Shown: in pieces, positions 1 to 8,693 of the stretch
Layout: each line of letters begins with the position of its first letter
Position numbering within the stretch: the first letter of the stretch is position 1
Assembly: GCF_900108065.1 (NCBI RefSeq)
Contig: NZ_FNVQ01000001.1
Location: 124,001-188,000 of the forward strand
Length of the DNA: 64,000 nucleotides
From: Marinobacterium lutimaris
GTDB lineage: Bacteria; Pseudomonadota; Gammaproteobacteria; Pseudomonadales; Balneatricaceae
Reading direction: 5' to 3'
Notes under the pieces: generated by a model
The model's input: the letters and a program-made list of their open reading frames with translations, nothing else
What the model was told of the DNA's origin: nothing
Database searches by the model: none
Program-made: the position numbers and the translations under genes

Positions 1-1
1 C

Positions 2-622
2 GTCCTCGCAGAGACAGGCCTGTTGGAGGGGCGTAAGGTAACTACCCACTGGCTTTACGAGGAAAAATTCCAGCAACGCTTTCCGACCGTAAATCTCGAT
101 ATCGACCGTCTTATCATTGACGATGGAGATATTCTCACAGCGGGTGGTGTGATGGCATGGACCGATCTTGGCCTTAAACTGGTGGACCGCTTTATGGGGC
201 CGTCGGCCATGATCCAGACTGCACGTATCCTGTTGGTCGATCCGCCGGGCCGGGAACAGCGATATTACAGCGTGTTTTCACCCAAACTCATGCATGGTGA
301 TAGCGCAGTGTTAAAACTGCAGCACTGGCTGCAAGAAACTGAAGGCAAAGAGGTAAGGCTCGATAGATTAGCTGCAGTCGCGGGACTGCAGGAACGAACG
401 CTGCAGCGCAGATTTCAGAAGGCTACTGGGATGACGACCTCGGAGTACTGTCAGAGGTTAAGGGTAGGTCGATCACAGGAGCTGCTGAGGTTTAGTCGGC
501 AATCAGTAGAAAGTATCTCCTGGGAAGTTGGATACCAGGACCCAGGCTTTTTTCGCAAGATATTCGTACGGATAGTTGGCTTGTCACCGAGTGAATATCG
601 CCAGCGTTTTGGAGTTGGTTAA
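2..622 (+). CDS. GlxA-family AraC-type transcriptional regulator (C-terminal part)
   Basis: The reading frame is open from the window edge, so the start lies outside. The first visible residues ([17 protein letters not shown]) match the segment after the nucleophile elbow of the DJ-1/PfpI-like domain in GlxA-type regulators. The last 100 residues form an AraC DNA-binding domain: one helix-turn-helix around [20 protein letters not shown] and a second around [20 protein letters not shown], ending in the usual [10 protein letters not shown]. Such proteins sense small ligands through the N-terminal domain, often in amine or amino acid catabolism. It converges with the LysR gene, leaving 24 bases between the stops. 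The target is unknown because its upstream neighbours are not visible. Confidence 0.85.
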   Translation, partial: VLAETGLLEGRKVTTHWLYEEKFQQRFPTVNLDIDRLIIDDGDILTAGGVMAWTDLGLKLVDRFMGPSAMIQTARILLVDPPGREQRYYSVFSPKLMHGDSAVLKLQHWLQETEGKEVRLDRLAAVAGLQERTLQRRFQKATGMTTSEYCQRLRVGRSQELLRFSRQSVESISWEVGYQDPGFFRKIFVRIVGLSPSEYRQRFGVG

Positions 623-646
623 GGGTCTTGGTTGCATCACTTCCAT

Positions 647-1531
647 TCAAAGCTGTTCTAGCGCTGCAACTGCTTCTCTTAGCTGCTCAGCCACCCATGC
701 AGCGTGCGCTGACAGTGGCCATTCGGCACGATGTATTAGCCAGAGGATCTCTTTAATCTCAGGCGCCCCCTCAATGACTTCGATATCGCTTTGCCGTGAA
801 AACGCCTGGCGGGCATAACGAGGCAATACGGTAAAGCCCAGTCCGCGGGCAACGGGTTCCAGAATCAGGCTGATTTGATTGATGAAGCCTCGCCGGGGGA
901 TGGCGTGAATACCCGGCTTTTCAGGGTATCGGCGGCTAAGCAGTCGATCAGCCATTACCTGGCCATCGGGATGGTCGATAAAGCCTAATTGTTCAAGGTC
1001 TTCCCAACCAGAGACGCTGTGGTTCGCCGGCACGATCAGCTCCAGGGGCTCTTCGGAGAAGCGACTGGCAGTCAGGCGGGAATCGTCTGGTTTGAGCGTC
1101 ACGATACCCAGTTCATAGTGGTTTTGTTTTACTGCCTCCAGTACCTCACTATCGGGCGCGAAGCGGTGACGGATTGTCAGCCCTCGGTTGCGCTGTTGTA
1201 AATCCAGGAGAATAGGGTAAAGGGTCAGTCCCACGCTGCCGGGAGAGATCAGGCTGACCTCACCTGTACGGTTGTTCTCGCCTTTCAGACGATGCTGTAA
1301 TCGCTTATCGGCCTGGGCGATCTCGTTAATGTATTCAAGTAGCGCCAAGCCCGCCGGCGTCAACTCGATCTGCCTTGGATGGCGGATAACTAGTTGGCCG
1401 AGATCTTGTTCAAGACGCCGAATATGCTGACTTACTGCTGCCTGAGTTATATCCAGCTGTTCTGCGGTGCGGGTGAAAGTTCCCGCTTCAGCCAGGACCG
1501 CGAAAGAGGCAAGCCATTGTGGGTTATGCAT
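647..1531 (-). CDS. LysR-family transcriptional regulator
   Basis: This 294-residue protein is the normal length for the family. The winged helix-turn-helix occupies residues 1-60, with the recognition segment TAEQLDITQAAVSQHIRRLE, and a periplasmic-binding-like effector domain fills about 90-290. The ATG at 1529-1531 starts the protein at MHNPQWLASF, where LysR proteins normally begin. It is divergent from the VOC/oxidoreductase/OYE operon. An inverted repeat in the 95-base gap (1541-1575) is a plausible operator, so control of that operon and of itself is likely. The effector cannot be read from the sequence. Confidence 0.9.
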   Translation of the reverse strand: MHNPQWLASFAVLAEAGTFTRTAEQLDITQAAVSQHIRRLEQDLGQLVIRHPRQIELTPAGLALLEYINEIAQADKRLQHRLKGENNRTGEVSLISPGSVGLTLYPILLDLQQRNRGLTIRHRFAPDSEVLEAVKQNHYELGIVTLKPDDSRLTASRFSEEPLELIVPANHSVSGWEDLEQLGFIDHPDGQVMADRLLSRRYPEKPGIHAIPRRGFINQISLILEPVARGLGFTVLPRYARQAFSRQSDIEVIEGAPEIKEILWLIHRAEWPLSAHAAWVAEQLREAVAALEQL

Positions 1532-1540
1532 AATGAATTC

Positions 1541-1575
1541 TAATAGGAACCATAATTGTATGTCGGTTCTTATTA
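1541..1575. promoter_or_regulatory. Inverted repeat, candidate LysR operator
   Basis: TAATAGGAACC (1541-1551) faces GGTTCTTATTA (1565-1575). The arms match at 10 of 11 positions and are separated by 13 bases. The repeat lies in the short divergent gap between the LysR gene and the VOC-protein operon, where LysR proteins usually bind. The match to this regulator is inferred from position only. Confidence 0.5.
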
Positions 1576-1626
1576 TAGCTTTTTGTTTTTAGAATGGGTG
1601 CACATTCAACAGGAGATCTGTTCTAT

Positions 1627-2124
1627 ATGAAAACTTACCCACGCAGTTTTTCCCACATTGGTTTGTCCGTTACCGATCTGGATGCAGCCGTAAAATTCTA
1701 CACCGAGGTGATGGGCTGGTATCTCATTATGCCGCCAACCACAATTAGCGAAGATGACAGCGCCATCGGTGTCATGTGTACCGATGTATTCGGTGCAGGC
1801 TGGGACTCTTTCCGTATTGCCCATTTATCGACTGGCGATCGGGTTGGTGTAGAAATTTTCGAGTTCAAAAACGCTGAGAAACCCGAAAATAATTTTGAGT
1901 ACTGGAAAACCAGCGTCTTTCACTTCTGTGTACAGGACCCGGATGTTGAAGGCTTGGCGGCCAAGATCGTCGCGGCCGGTGGCAAGCAGCGTATGCCTGT
2001 GCGTGAGTACTTCCCGGGCGAAAAACCCTATCGCATGGTCTACATGGAAGACCCGTTCGGTAACATCCTGGAGATCTACAGCCACAGCTATGAACTGACT
2101 TATTCGGCTGGTGCTTACCAGTAA
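1627..2124 (+). CDS. VOC-family (glyoxalase/dioxygenase-like) metalloprotein
   Basis: This is a protein of 165 residues with two beta-alpha-beta-beta-beta modules typical of vicinal oxygen chelate proteins. Likely metal ligands are the His of SHIGLSV near residue 10, the His of VFHFCVQDPD, and the Glu of GNILEIYSH near the C-terminus. The start at 1627 is preferred over an upstream in-frame start at 1594 because AGGAGA lies at 1611-1616. It is the first gene of a three-gene operon with a quinone-reductase-like protein and an OYE-like flavoprotein, so it may act in degradation of a carbonyl or aromatic compound. The substrate is unknown. Confidence 0.8.
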   Translation: MKTYPRSFSHIGLSVTDLDAAVKFYTEVMGWYLIMPPTTISEDDSAIGVMCTDVFGAGWDSFRIAHLSTGDRVGVEIFEFKNAEKPENNFEYWKTSVFHFCVQDPDVEGLAAKIVAAGGKQRMPVREYFPGEKPYRMVYMEDPFGNILEIYSHSYELTYSAGAYQ

Positions 2125-2135
2125 GGAGAACGGCA

Positions 2136-3119
2136 TTGGTGCAGTTACCGCAAAACTACCGGGCCTGGAGTTGGCAGCAGAGTGACGACCCCAGCCGGTT
2201 AGTACTTGAAACCTTGACGCCAAGGGCATTAACCGAGGGTGAAGTCTGGGTCCGAAACCAGGTAATAGGGTTGAACCCTGTGGACTGGAAGGTGCTCGGT
2301 AGCAGCGGGTGGCAGCCGGGTAAAATACCTGGCTGCGATGCCAGTGGTATTGTGGTGGCCCTGGGCCCCGGGGTGTCAGCCGACTGGCTGGGTAAACCGG
2401 TGGCTTATCACCAGAATCTTAAAGAGCACGGCAGTTTTTCTGAATTGACACCCGTTCGTGCCAGAGCTCTGATGGCCCTGCCAGATGATCTGGATCTGGC
2501 CGTTGCCGCCAGTTTTCCGTGCCCGGGGCTTACTGCCTGGCAGGCGAACAATAAGGTGCCGGCGAAAGCGGGTGAGCCGCTTTTGATAGCGGGTGCCGGA
2601 GGTGCAGTAGGTCAGTACTTAGTGCAATTGGCTGCGCGCCGCGGGTTTGCAGTGACAGCCCTTTGCAATTCGCGCCATTGGCAGCGCCTTGCTGACCTGG
2701 ATGCGGCCAACTGTATAGAGACTCCGTATGAAGCACTCAAAGATGGACGCCATTTCTATGCGGTCATCGATGCTGTCAACGAAGACAGTGCAGACAGTCT
2801 GGTGCCCGCATTAAAAGCCAATGGTCACTTGGTCTGTATTCAGGGGCGCTTGTCCCAGTGGCCCAATGCACCCTTCGGCCAGGCTTTGTCCATGCATGAG
2901 GTAGCACTGGGTGCCCTGCATATTTTTGGTGACGACAACGCCTGGCACGGGCTTACCGAAGCAGGCCAGCGGCTCCTTGGTGAGATTCAGGCCGGAAATA
3001 TTCAGCCTGAATCGCTGCATTATAGTGACTTTACGGACCTTCCCTCGGCCCTTGAGGCTCTTAAAAACAGGACATTTTCCGGCAAAGCCCTGGTTCGGGT
3101 GAGCGGAGATCAGGAGTAA
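2136..3119 (+). CDS. Zinc-free medium-chain dehydrogenase/quinone-reductase-like protein
   Basis: The 327-residue protein has a GroES-like N-terminal domain (about 20-130) and a Rossmann domain with the NADPH loop AGAGGAVGQYLVQLA (about 152-166). It lacks the Cys ligands of catalytic and structural zinc, which places it with zeta-crystallin-type quinone or enone reductases. AAGGAG at 2122-2127 fits a TTG start at 2136; GTG at 2139 is the alternative. It starts 11 bases after the VOC gene and ends 2 bases before the OYE-like gene, so the three are probably co-transcribed. Reduction of an activated double bond is a family-level inference. Confidence 0.8.
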   Translation: MVQLPQNYRAWSWQQSDDPSRLVLETLTPRALTEGEVWVRNQVIGLNPVDWKVLGSSGWQPGKIPGCDASGIVVALGPGVSADWLGKPVAYHQNLKEHGSFSELTPVRARALMALPDDLDLAVAASFPCPGLTAWQANNKVPAKAGEPLLIAGAGGAVGQYLVQLAARRGFAVTALCNSRHWQRLADLDAANCIETPYEALKDGRHFYAVIDAVNEDSADSLVPALKANGHLVCIQGRLSQWPNAPFGQALSMHEVALGALHIFGDDNAWHGLTEAGQRLLGEIQAGNIQPESLHYSDFTDLPSALEALKNRTFSGKALVRVSGDQE

Positions 3120-3121
3120 AC

Positions 3122-4237
3122 ATGACTGCATTGTTTAGTGAATTCAAACTGAAAGAGATAACCCTTCGCAACCGTGTCGCCATCCCGCCAATGTGCCAAT
3201 ACAGCGCCATTGATGGCTTTACCAGCGACTGGCACCTTGCCCATTATGCCGGCATGGCTCGTGGCGGTGCTGGCTTGGTGATTGTAGAGGCTACCGCGGT
3301 GTCTCCTGAAGGGCGTATCACCCCGGGGTGCACGGGGTTGTGGAGAGATGAACAGATTGAAGGTATGGCTGAGATCGCTGCTGCCATCAGATCAGCGGGC
3401 TCTGTGCCGGGCATCCAGATCGGACACGCCGGTCCAAAAGCCAGCGCGAACAAACCCTGGGAAGGTGATGATCACATTGCCAACGACGCCCCAGGCGGCT
3501 GGCAGACGATAGCGCCTTCGGCTGTAGCCTTTGGCGGCGGCCTTCCGAAAGTACCGCAAGCGATGACCAGCGACGATATCCTGCGAGTCAAAACCGATTT
3601 TGTCGCCACGGCCAAGCGCGCTCTCGAGGCAGGCTTTGAGTGGCTTGAACTGCACTTTGCGCATGGTTACCTGGCCCAGAGTTTCTTTTCTCGCCATGCT
3701 AACCAGCGCACCGATGAATACGGTGGCAGTGCAGAAAATCGTGGCCGCTTCCTGCTGGAAACCTTGCAGGCTGTACGCGAGGTCTGGCCGGAGAACCTGC
3801 CGTTGACAGCCCGCTTCGGTGTTATCGAGTTTGACGGTCAGGATGAAGAAACACTGGCCGAGTCCATTGAACTGGTTAACAAGTTCAAGGATGCAGGTTT
3901 GGATATGCTGAATGTGTCCATGGGATTTTCCACTATCAATGCGAAGGTACCCTGGGGACCTGCGTTTATGGTGCCGATTGCTGAGCGAGTTGGTAAGGAA
4001 ACAGGCCTGCCGGTAGCCACTGCCTGGGGACTCGATGATCCGCAAACTATCGCCAAGGTTGTCGATGACGGACAGATGGACCTTGTCATGGTGGGGCGCG
4101 CTCATTTGGCTAACCCGCATTATCTGGTGCAAGCCGCTATCGAACTGGGCCTTGAAAAGCCGGCTTCATTGCTTCCGGAGCAATACAGTTACTGGCTTTC
4201 GCGTTATGCCGGTCCCGGTAAAGGCTCCGCACAGTAA
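3122..4237 (+). CDS. Old Yellow Enzyme-family NADH:flavin oxidoreductase (YqjM-like)
   Basis: This is a 371-residue FMN TIM barrel. The N-terminal motif IPPMCQYSA has the Cys typical of the YqjM/thermophilic-like OYE class. The family signature is complete: HFAHGYLAQSFFS, then NQRTDEYGGS and NRGRF. Near the C-terminus, VMVGRAHLANPH is the phosphate-binding region. Members reduce electron-poor alkenes such as enones. It follows the quinone-reductase-like gene by two bases, and two ene-reductase-type enzymes side by side suggest one pathway for an unsaturated carbonyl. The LysR gene upstream is the likely regulator. Confidence 0.88.
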   Translation: MTALFSEFKLKEITLRNRVAIPPMCQYSAIDGFTSDWHLAHYAGMARGGAGLVIVEATAVSPEGRITPGCTGLWRDEQIEGMAEIAAAIRSAGSVPGIQIGHAGPKASANKPWEGDDHIANDAPGGWQTIAPSAVAFGGGLPKVPQAMTSDDILRVKTDFVATAKRALEAGFEWLELHFAHGYLAQSFFSRHANQRTDEYGGSAENRGRFLLETLQAVREVWPENLPLTARFGVIEFDGQDEETLAESIELVNKFKDAGLDMLNVSMGFSTINAKVPWGPAFMVPIAERVGKETGLPVATAWGLDDPQTIAKVVDDGQMDLVMVGRAHLANPHYLVQAAIELGLEKPASLLPEQYSYWLSRYAGPGKGSAQ

Positions 4238-4300
4238 AACGTTTCCGTGCATCGAAAGATTGCCCTAAAACCAATAAAAATTGTGCGGCATTGCAAGTAA

Positions 4301-4555
4301 CTCAGCATAGGAGAGGGACTCAAGCGAATTCCAAAAGGGCTTAACTACTATATTACGATCGATACCGATGGTTTTGTCCCCTCTATCGTACCGGGTGCCA
4401 GCACGCCCGGTGATTGAGGCTTTCAGTACTACAAGGTACTGGAAATTTTGCAGGGCGTGGCACTTGCTGATGAAGTGGTAGGTGTCGACCTGTGCTCCTG
4501 TTTCATGACTTCACTTCCAAATTCTTATGGACGTAAAAACTGTACATATAGTTAG
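4301..4555 (+). pseudogene. Decayed agmatinase/arginase-family gene fragment
   Basis: Read in the frame of 4301, the segment encodes IPKGLNYYITIDTDGFVP, then PSIVPGASTPGD, a TGA at 4415-4417, then GFQYYKVLEILQGVALADEV and VGVDL, ending at TAG 4553-4555. This follows the agmatinase C-terminal half: the DxD metal motif, the xPxxxPGxxTP turn, the Y-Y-x-V-L-E-I-L helix and the GxDL strand. There is no start, no N-terminal half, an in-frame stop, and the DP after DGF has become VP. I read it as a remnant of a ureohydrolase gene. Comparison with an intact relative would settle it. Confidence 0.7.
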
Positions 4556-4936
4556 GGTCAATGACGGCTTTGTGCCGATAGCGGCTGCTGAGCGAGGTTG
4601 TGACGAAAGTCTGCTTTAGGGATTTCGTTTCAATCGTGTTCTGTCTGCAAAGCGCGCTCAACGGTCCCTATCCGGTATGTGGTTTTGTGACTTCTATCTG
4701 CCGACAAGCGGTGGTGGTTGCAAAACTATACTGCACCTTCATCAAGGTCATCATAGAAACGAATCGACCGCTTTTTGATATCCATTTCATCCGAAGTAAG
4801 ACGACGTTTCACGCTAGGTGAGATTCGATAAAGCTGGCAGGTTGGGAAGTCTCGCCCTGTCGTCCGCCTGATTTTTGCGCATAATTTTGTAATAGCGAAT
4901 GGCCTACTCAATACACCCCTTGTCCAAGGAGTCGAA
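4556..4936. other. Non-coding stretch downstream of the agmatinase remnant
   Basis: There is no convincing gene here. The short open frames on both strands lack a ribosome binding site and any recognisable motif, and base composition is lower in GC than the flanks. It may be more of the same decayed locus or a degraded insertion. An AAGGAG at 4925-4930 belongs to the next gene. Confidence 0.4.
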
Positions 4937-5254
4937 ATGTCCCTCATTGCCAATACACCGAAACCGCCATACTACGCGGTGATCTTCACCTCGCTGCGTA
5001 CAGGTCATGACCAGGGTTACGGCGAAATGGCGCAGCGCATGGTTGAACTGGCGGCACAGCAGCCCGGTTTTCTGGGTGTGGAGTCAGCGCGGGAGGAGGT
5101 GGGCATTACTGTTTCCTACTGGTCGGATCTTGAGTCGATCAAGCGCTGGAAGGCCAATGCGGAGCACCAGGAAGCGCAAAGGCAGGGTCATGAGAAATGG
5201 TATTCCTCATTCAAAACGCGAATCTCGAAGGTAGAGCGCGACTACGGTATTTAA
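4937..5254 (+). CDS. Antibiotic biosynthesis monooxygenase (ABM)-domain protein
   Basis: The 105-residue protein is a single ABM ferredoxin-like fold: an N-terminal strand YYAVIFTSLRTG, a helix EMAQRMVELAAQQPGFLGVE, a strand ITVSYWSDLESIKRWKANAEH, and a basic C-terminal end. Small proteins of this type are heme- or quinol-processing monooxygenases or simple dimeric binding proteins. AAGGAG seven bases before the ATG supports the start. It stands alone between the agmatinase remnant and a REP-like repeat, so the neighbourhood gives no clue to its substrate. Confidence 0.8.
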   Translation: MSLIANTPKPPYYAVIFTSLRTGHDQGYGEMAQRMVELAAQQPGFLGVESAREEVGITVSYWSDLESIKRWKANAEHQEAQRQGHEKWYSSFKTRISKVERDYGI

Positions 5255-5353
5255 CAGGATCGGCTGCCCGCAGGAATGTTGTGTTACCCGGGCTTTCTGG
5301 GCTCTGTTTTTTCCGCTGGTGGTTCCGCTGGTTGTGCCGATAGTTGCTATCAG

Positions 5354-5380
5354 GTAGGAGCCGCGACCTCGCCGCGATCA
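5354..5380. repeat. REP-like element copy 1
   Basis: GTAGGAGCCGCGACC followed by TCGCCGCGATCA matches, with few changes, the reverse complement of the copy at 49868-49894. The GTAGGAGC(G)GC...CGCGATCA pattern is the style of dispersed extragenic palindromes in pseudomonads and relatives. It lies between the ABM gene and the dienelactone hydrolase gene, outside any convincing gene. Confidence 0.5.
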
Positions 5381-5498
5381 ACCGAGGTGATTCAGAGCGA
5401 CCTGGGTGCCGGCTTCAATAGGCGCAAGGCGTTGCAGCGATTTTACGCTCGCGAGAGCTAGCCCCGGGAAGCAGTGCTTTCCCGAGGCTTAAAGCGGC

Positions 5499-6194
5499 TT
5501 ACAGCTGCTCTGCCAAAAACTCCAGGGTACGGCCGTGGGCCAGTACTGCGGATTTCTGGTCGTACATCGGGCGGCCCCAGCAGTTGAAGCCGTGATCCAC
5601 ACCCGGGTAGTCGAAGAAGCGGGCGTTATCAGCGCCGTTAAAGGCTGCCTTGATATCAGCCACCGCTTCGGCAGTGATATGTTTGTCCAGTTCTGCGTGG
5701 TGGAACAGGATCGGCTGCTTGATCTTCTCTGCTAGATCCAGAGCGCCGTGGATACCGCCGCCGTAGTAGGCGATGGCTGCGTCTACGCTGCCTGCGGCTG
5801 CAGCGCGATAGGCCAGTTGGCCGCCCAGGCAGTAGCCGATCGCGGCAACGCCGCCTTTGACTTCCGGCAGGGATTTAAGGAATTCAGCGGCGGCGGCTAC
5901 ATCGGTCCCGGCGCGAACATCGTCGATGCTCTGACGCAGCGCGAAGGCTTTGGTGGTGCCGGCTTCGTCGTAATCAAGGTCGACGCGGGGTTCCTGGCGC
6001 CAAAAAACATCGGGTGCGAGCACTACAAAGCCATCTTTAGCGTACTGGTCAGCCACGGCGCGGATATGTTTGTTGACGCCCCAGATCTCCTGAACCAGAA
6101 CGATGCCGGGGCCAGTGCCGGTTGGCGGAAGTGCCAGATAGCCGGAAAAACCCTGTTTGTCGACGTTAGAGATATCGATCCATTTTGCGGTCAT
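5499..6194 (-). CDS. Dienelactone hydrolase-family protein
   Basis: This is a 231-residue alpha/beta hydrolase. The nucleophile elbow is GYCLGG with Cys122; Asp170 (HAELDKH) and His201 (GVDHGFN) complete a Cys-Asp-His triad as in dienelactone hydrolase. The early strand GIVLVQEIWGVNKH carries the conserved Glu that activates the Cys in that family. Members hydrolyse dienelactones or related enol-lactones in aromatic degradation, though many have other esters as substrates. It lies downstream of an amidohydrolase on the same strand with about 90 bases between. The substrate is not determined. Confidence 0.88.
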   Translation of the reverse strand: MTAKWIDISNVDKQGFSGYLALPPTGTGPGIVLVQEIWGVNKHIRAVADQYAKDGFVVLAPDVFWRQEPRVDLDYDEAGTTKAFALRQSIDDVRAGTDVAAAAEFLKSLPEVKGGVAAIGYCLGGQLAYRAAAAGSVDAAIAYYGGGIHGALDLAEKIKQPILFHHAELDKHITAEAVADIKAAFNGADNARFFDYPGVDHGFNCWGRPMYDQKSAVLAHGRTLEFLAEQL

Positions 6195-6285
6195 AGTGAT
6201 TGCCTTACTGGTTACTGCCTTGGTTTGCTTGCGGTCTCGGTCAATCTGGCCAGCGGATATTTGTTGCAGCCCGCCAGCTCTGGCG

Positions 6286-7116
6286 TCAGTCGAAACCGAT
6301 CAATTCTGCCGCGTTGCGCCAGAAAAATTTCTCTCGTTTTCCTGCCTCGGGAAACTGGCTTTCAGCCAGTGTCAGCAGGCTGCCTAGGTCCATGCGCTGA
6401 CGTGCGCGCAGGAAGGGCCAGTCCGAACCCCAGATCAATCGGTCTTCGCCGTAGCTCTGCTCAATCGCCGTTACATGGGCGCGGGTATCGTCCCAGGGTA
6501 GGGAGGTGCTGGAGAACTTATCGAATCCGGAAACCTTTATCCAGGCGCGTCCGGTGTCGGCCAGTGAAAGCACTGACTGGAATCCTGAGCTATCGATCCC
6601 GGCAGACAGATTGGGACGACCGCAGTGGTCCACCAGCAGGCGGGCACCGCTATCGATAAACATGGAGGCCAGTGGCAGCAGCTGATCATCTTCAACCTGC
6701 AACTGGGCGATCATGCCAAGCTGTGCGATACGGTCGAGCAGCGGCGCCGAGCGGGCGAAATGCTCCACACCGTAAAACGCGATATTGAAGGTGATGCCGG
6801 CTATGCCCTGTTCGTTAAGCGCCTGCAGCTGTTCCAGCGAAGTGTCCTGACTCACCACGGCCATCCCCTTACAGCGTCCGTTGGAGCGGTTTGTCGCATC
6901 CAGCAGGGCGCGGTTGTCATCTTCGCCATAGCCGGAGTTGGGGCCGACGATCAGTGCGTTGGAGATGCCGTAAGCGTCCATCATCTGGCTGAACAGGTCG
7001 AAGCTGGCCTTTTCTTGGCCGTCGGGCCGGTAGCTGGCGTCGGACTGATAGGGGAAAGCCTCGGGATCGAAGATATGGTTGTGGCAGTCGATTTTGCGTT
7101 CGCTGAATACAGACAT
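6286..7116 (-). CDS. Amidohydrolase-2 family TIM-barrel hydrolase
   Basis: The 276-residue protein carries the HxH metal motif at residues 12-14 (DCHNHIFDP), a His in LLVDHCGRP, and the Asp of LIWGSDWPF, the usual metal set of the amidohydrolase-2 family (2-pyrone-4,6-dicarboxylate lactonase, ACMSD and relatives). It belongs to the same broad family as the protein at 45111-45944, which shares GSDWP and DHFGRPG-type motifs. Its neighbours (dienelactone hydrolase, acetyltransferase, 2-hydroxyacid dehydrogenase) suggest small-acid or lactone metabolism. The exact reaction is unknown. Confidence 0.85.
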   Translation of the reverse strand: MSVFSERKIDCHNHIFDPEAFPYQSDASYRPDGQEKASFDLFSQMMDAYGISNALIVGPNSGYGEDDNRALLDATNRSNGRCKGMAVVSQDTSLEQLQALNEQGIAGITFNIAFYGVEHFARSAPLLDRIAQLGMIAQLQVEDDQLLPLASMFIDSGARLLVDHCGRPNLSAGIDSSGFQSVLSLADTGRAWIKVSGFDKFSSTSLPWDDTRAHVTAIEQSYGEDRLIWGSDWPFLRARQRMDLGSLLTLAESQFPEAGKREKFFWRNAAELIGFD

Positions 7117-7206
7117 TTTTATTTCCTGCAGGCCTATTTACTGCTGAAGGGAAGAGCGCAGTCTAACGCCGTGCGCAGCTTGCAACCCATTCAAACTCCT
7201 GCGTGG

Positions 7207-7728
7207 CTATTCGGTTTGGTTGACGGATTGGTTGACGGTCTGGTGGGAGGCTAACTCCAGCGTCATCTCATGCCAGCTCAAACCGCCGTGGTCCGATGCG
7301 GAAGCACCGCGATAGCAGAAGCCGTGATTTGCATAGAAGTCGATCAGCTCGGTCTGGCAGATCAGGTGGATCGCCTGCTTGTTCATGCGGGTCATTTTGT
7401 CGATAAAGGCGTCGAGTAACCGGCTGGCGTAGCCGCGGCGATGGTGTGCGGGATGCACAACCACAGACATGATGACGATTTGGCTGCCGGCGGGATCGTG
7501 ACCGACCAGCTCCTTGAACGCTTCATCGGACATCTGCACCCGGTCGGTGGCGCCGCCGTTGACGAAGCCGACCACTGCTCCATCTATCTCGAGCACGATG
7601 AAGCCTTCCGGGTAGGTCAGAATGCGTTTCTCGATCTTTTCGCGGCTGGCGGCTTCATCCCCTGCGTAGGCGGAGGTTTCAATCTCGTAACAGCGGTCCA
7701 GGTCGCTGAGGGTGACTTCTCGGATCAT
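7207..7728 (-). CDS. GNAT-family N-acetyltransferase
   Basis: This 173-residue protein is a single GNAT domain with the acetyl-CoA pyrophosphate loop in SVVVHPAHHRRGYASRLL and a C-terminal IDFYANHGF strand-helix. It resembles the arylalkylamine acetyltransferase branch. It starts two bases after the stop of the 2-hydroxyacid dehydrogenase gene, so they are co-transcribed. The last residues, TVNQSVNQ, are encoded by a 12-base direct repeat (about 7216-7239) that probably arose by slippage and extends the tail without touching the fold. The acceptor amine is unknown. Confidence 0.87.
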   Translation of the reverse strand: MIREVTLSDLDRCYEIETSAYAGDEAASREKIEKRILTYPEGFIVLEIDGAVVGFVNGGATDRVQMSDEAFKELVGHDPAGSQIVIMSVVVHPAHHRRGYASRLLDAFIDKMTRMNKQAIHLICQTELIDFYANHGFCYRGASASDHGGLSWHEMTLELASHQTVNQSVNQTE

Positions 7729-7730
7729 TA

Positions 7731-8693
7731 TCAGGCGTTTCCGTCGCTGTGGCGCTGCTCTATCCAGCCAAGCAGGTTTTCAAAGGCGATGCGGAAGTAA
7801 AGCTCGTAGCTGTTTTTCTCCACGTAGCCTATATGCGGCGTGCAGAGAGCGTTTGGCAGGGCGAGCAGAGGGTCGGTTGACGGCGTCGCGGGCTCGCTGT
7901 CGAACACATCCAGTGCGGCCCGTTTGGACGGATGTTGCTGCAGTTCTGCCAGCAGGGCACCGGGTTCTACAAGCTCGGCCCGACTGATGTTCACAAACAG
8001 GGAATCCGCTTTCATCTGCGCTAGGTCTGTCCGGGTGACGATGCCGCGGGTGGCGTCGTTCAGGCGAAGGTGCAGGCTGAGCACATCGCTGCTGCGGAAA
8101 AATTCCGCTTTGCTGTCGGCCGCCGTATAGCCATCCTCTTCAGCTTTCTGGCGGGAGGTTTCGCTACCCCAGACGCAGATGTTCATGCCGAAGGCATCGG
8201 CGTAGCGGGCGATGCGCTGGCCGATCTTGCCGTAGCCCCAGATGCCGAGCTGAAGGCCTTCGAGGGTGCGTCCCAGCCCCAGTGGGCCACTCTGCTGCCA
8301 GTTGTCTGCATCGAGGTTGGCGACGTAAGCGGGCAAATGGCGCGATGCGGCAAGGATCAGAGACCAGCAGAGTTCGGAAGGCGCTACCGGTGAACCGCGG
8401 CCCTCGAGTATCTCGATACCGTATTTTTCGCAGAGGGCCGGGTCGATATGGTTACTGATCTTGCCGGTCTGGCTGATCACTTTTAGGTCCGGCAGAAGTT
8501 TGAGCAGCGCTTCGCTGATCTGGGTGCGTTCGCGGATCAGTACCAGCGCCTCGACGCCCTGGAGATGAGTCGCCAGATCGGCTGGGTCGCTGTAGGTCTG
8601 ATTCAGTACCAGAACCTCCTGCTCTGCTAGCAGCGGGTAGCAGTCCAGGCTGCGCACTGCATCCTGATAATCATCCAGTACGGCGATCTTCAT
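7731..8693 (-). CDS. D-2-hydroxyacid dehydrogenase (NAD-dependent)
   Basis: The 320-residue protein has the full set for the family: the NAD loop GIWGYGKIGQRIARYA, the catalytic Arg in VNISRAELV, Glu in LDVFDSEPATP, and His in CTPHIGYVEKN. The first 100 residues form the flavodoxin-like substrate domain. It resembles phosphoglycerate-dehydrogenase-like proteins but has no ACT domain, so it is not a full SerA. Its start overlaps the stop of the upstream small Cys-motif gene by four bases, and the acetyltransferase follows after two bases, making a tight three-gene unit. Confidence 0.88.
   Translation of the reverse strand: MKIAVLDDYQDAVRSLDCYPLLAEQEVLVLNQTYSDPADLATHLQGVEALVLIRERTQISEALLKLLPDLKVISQTGKISNHIDPALCEKYGIEILEGRGSPVAPSELCWSLILAASRHLPAYVANLDADNWQQSGPLGLGRTLEGLQLGIWGYGKIGQRIARYADAFGMNICVWGSETSRQKAEEDGYTAADSKAEFFRSSDVLSLHLRLNDATRGIVTRTDLAQMKADSLFVNISRAELVEPGALLAELQQHPSKRAALDVFDSEPATPSTDPLLALPNALCTPHIGYVEKNSYELYFRIAFENLLGWIEQRHSDGNA

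Noticed and set aside
4726-4953. 75-residue minus-strand frame beside the agmatinase remnant
   Set aside because: It overlaps the start of the ABM gene and shows no family features.
5276-5461. 61-residue frame after the ABM gene
   Set aside because: It runs through the REP-like element and has no ribosome site.
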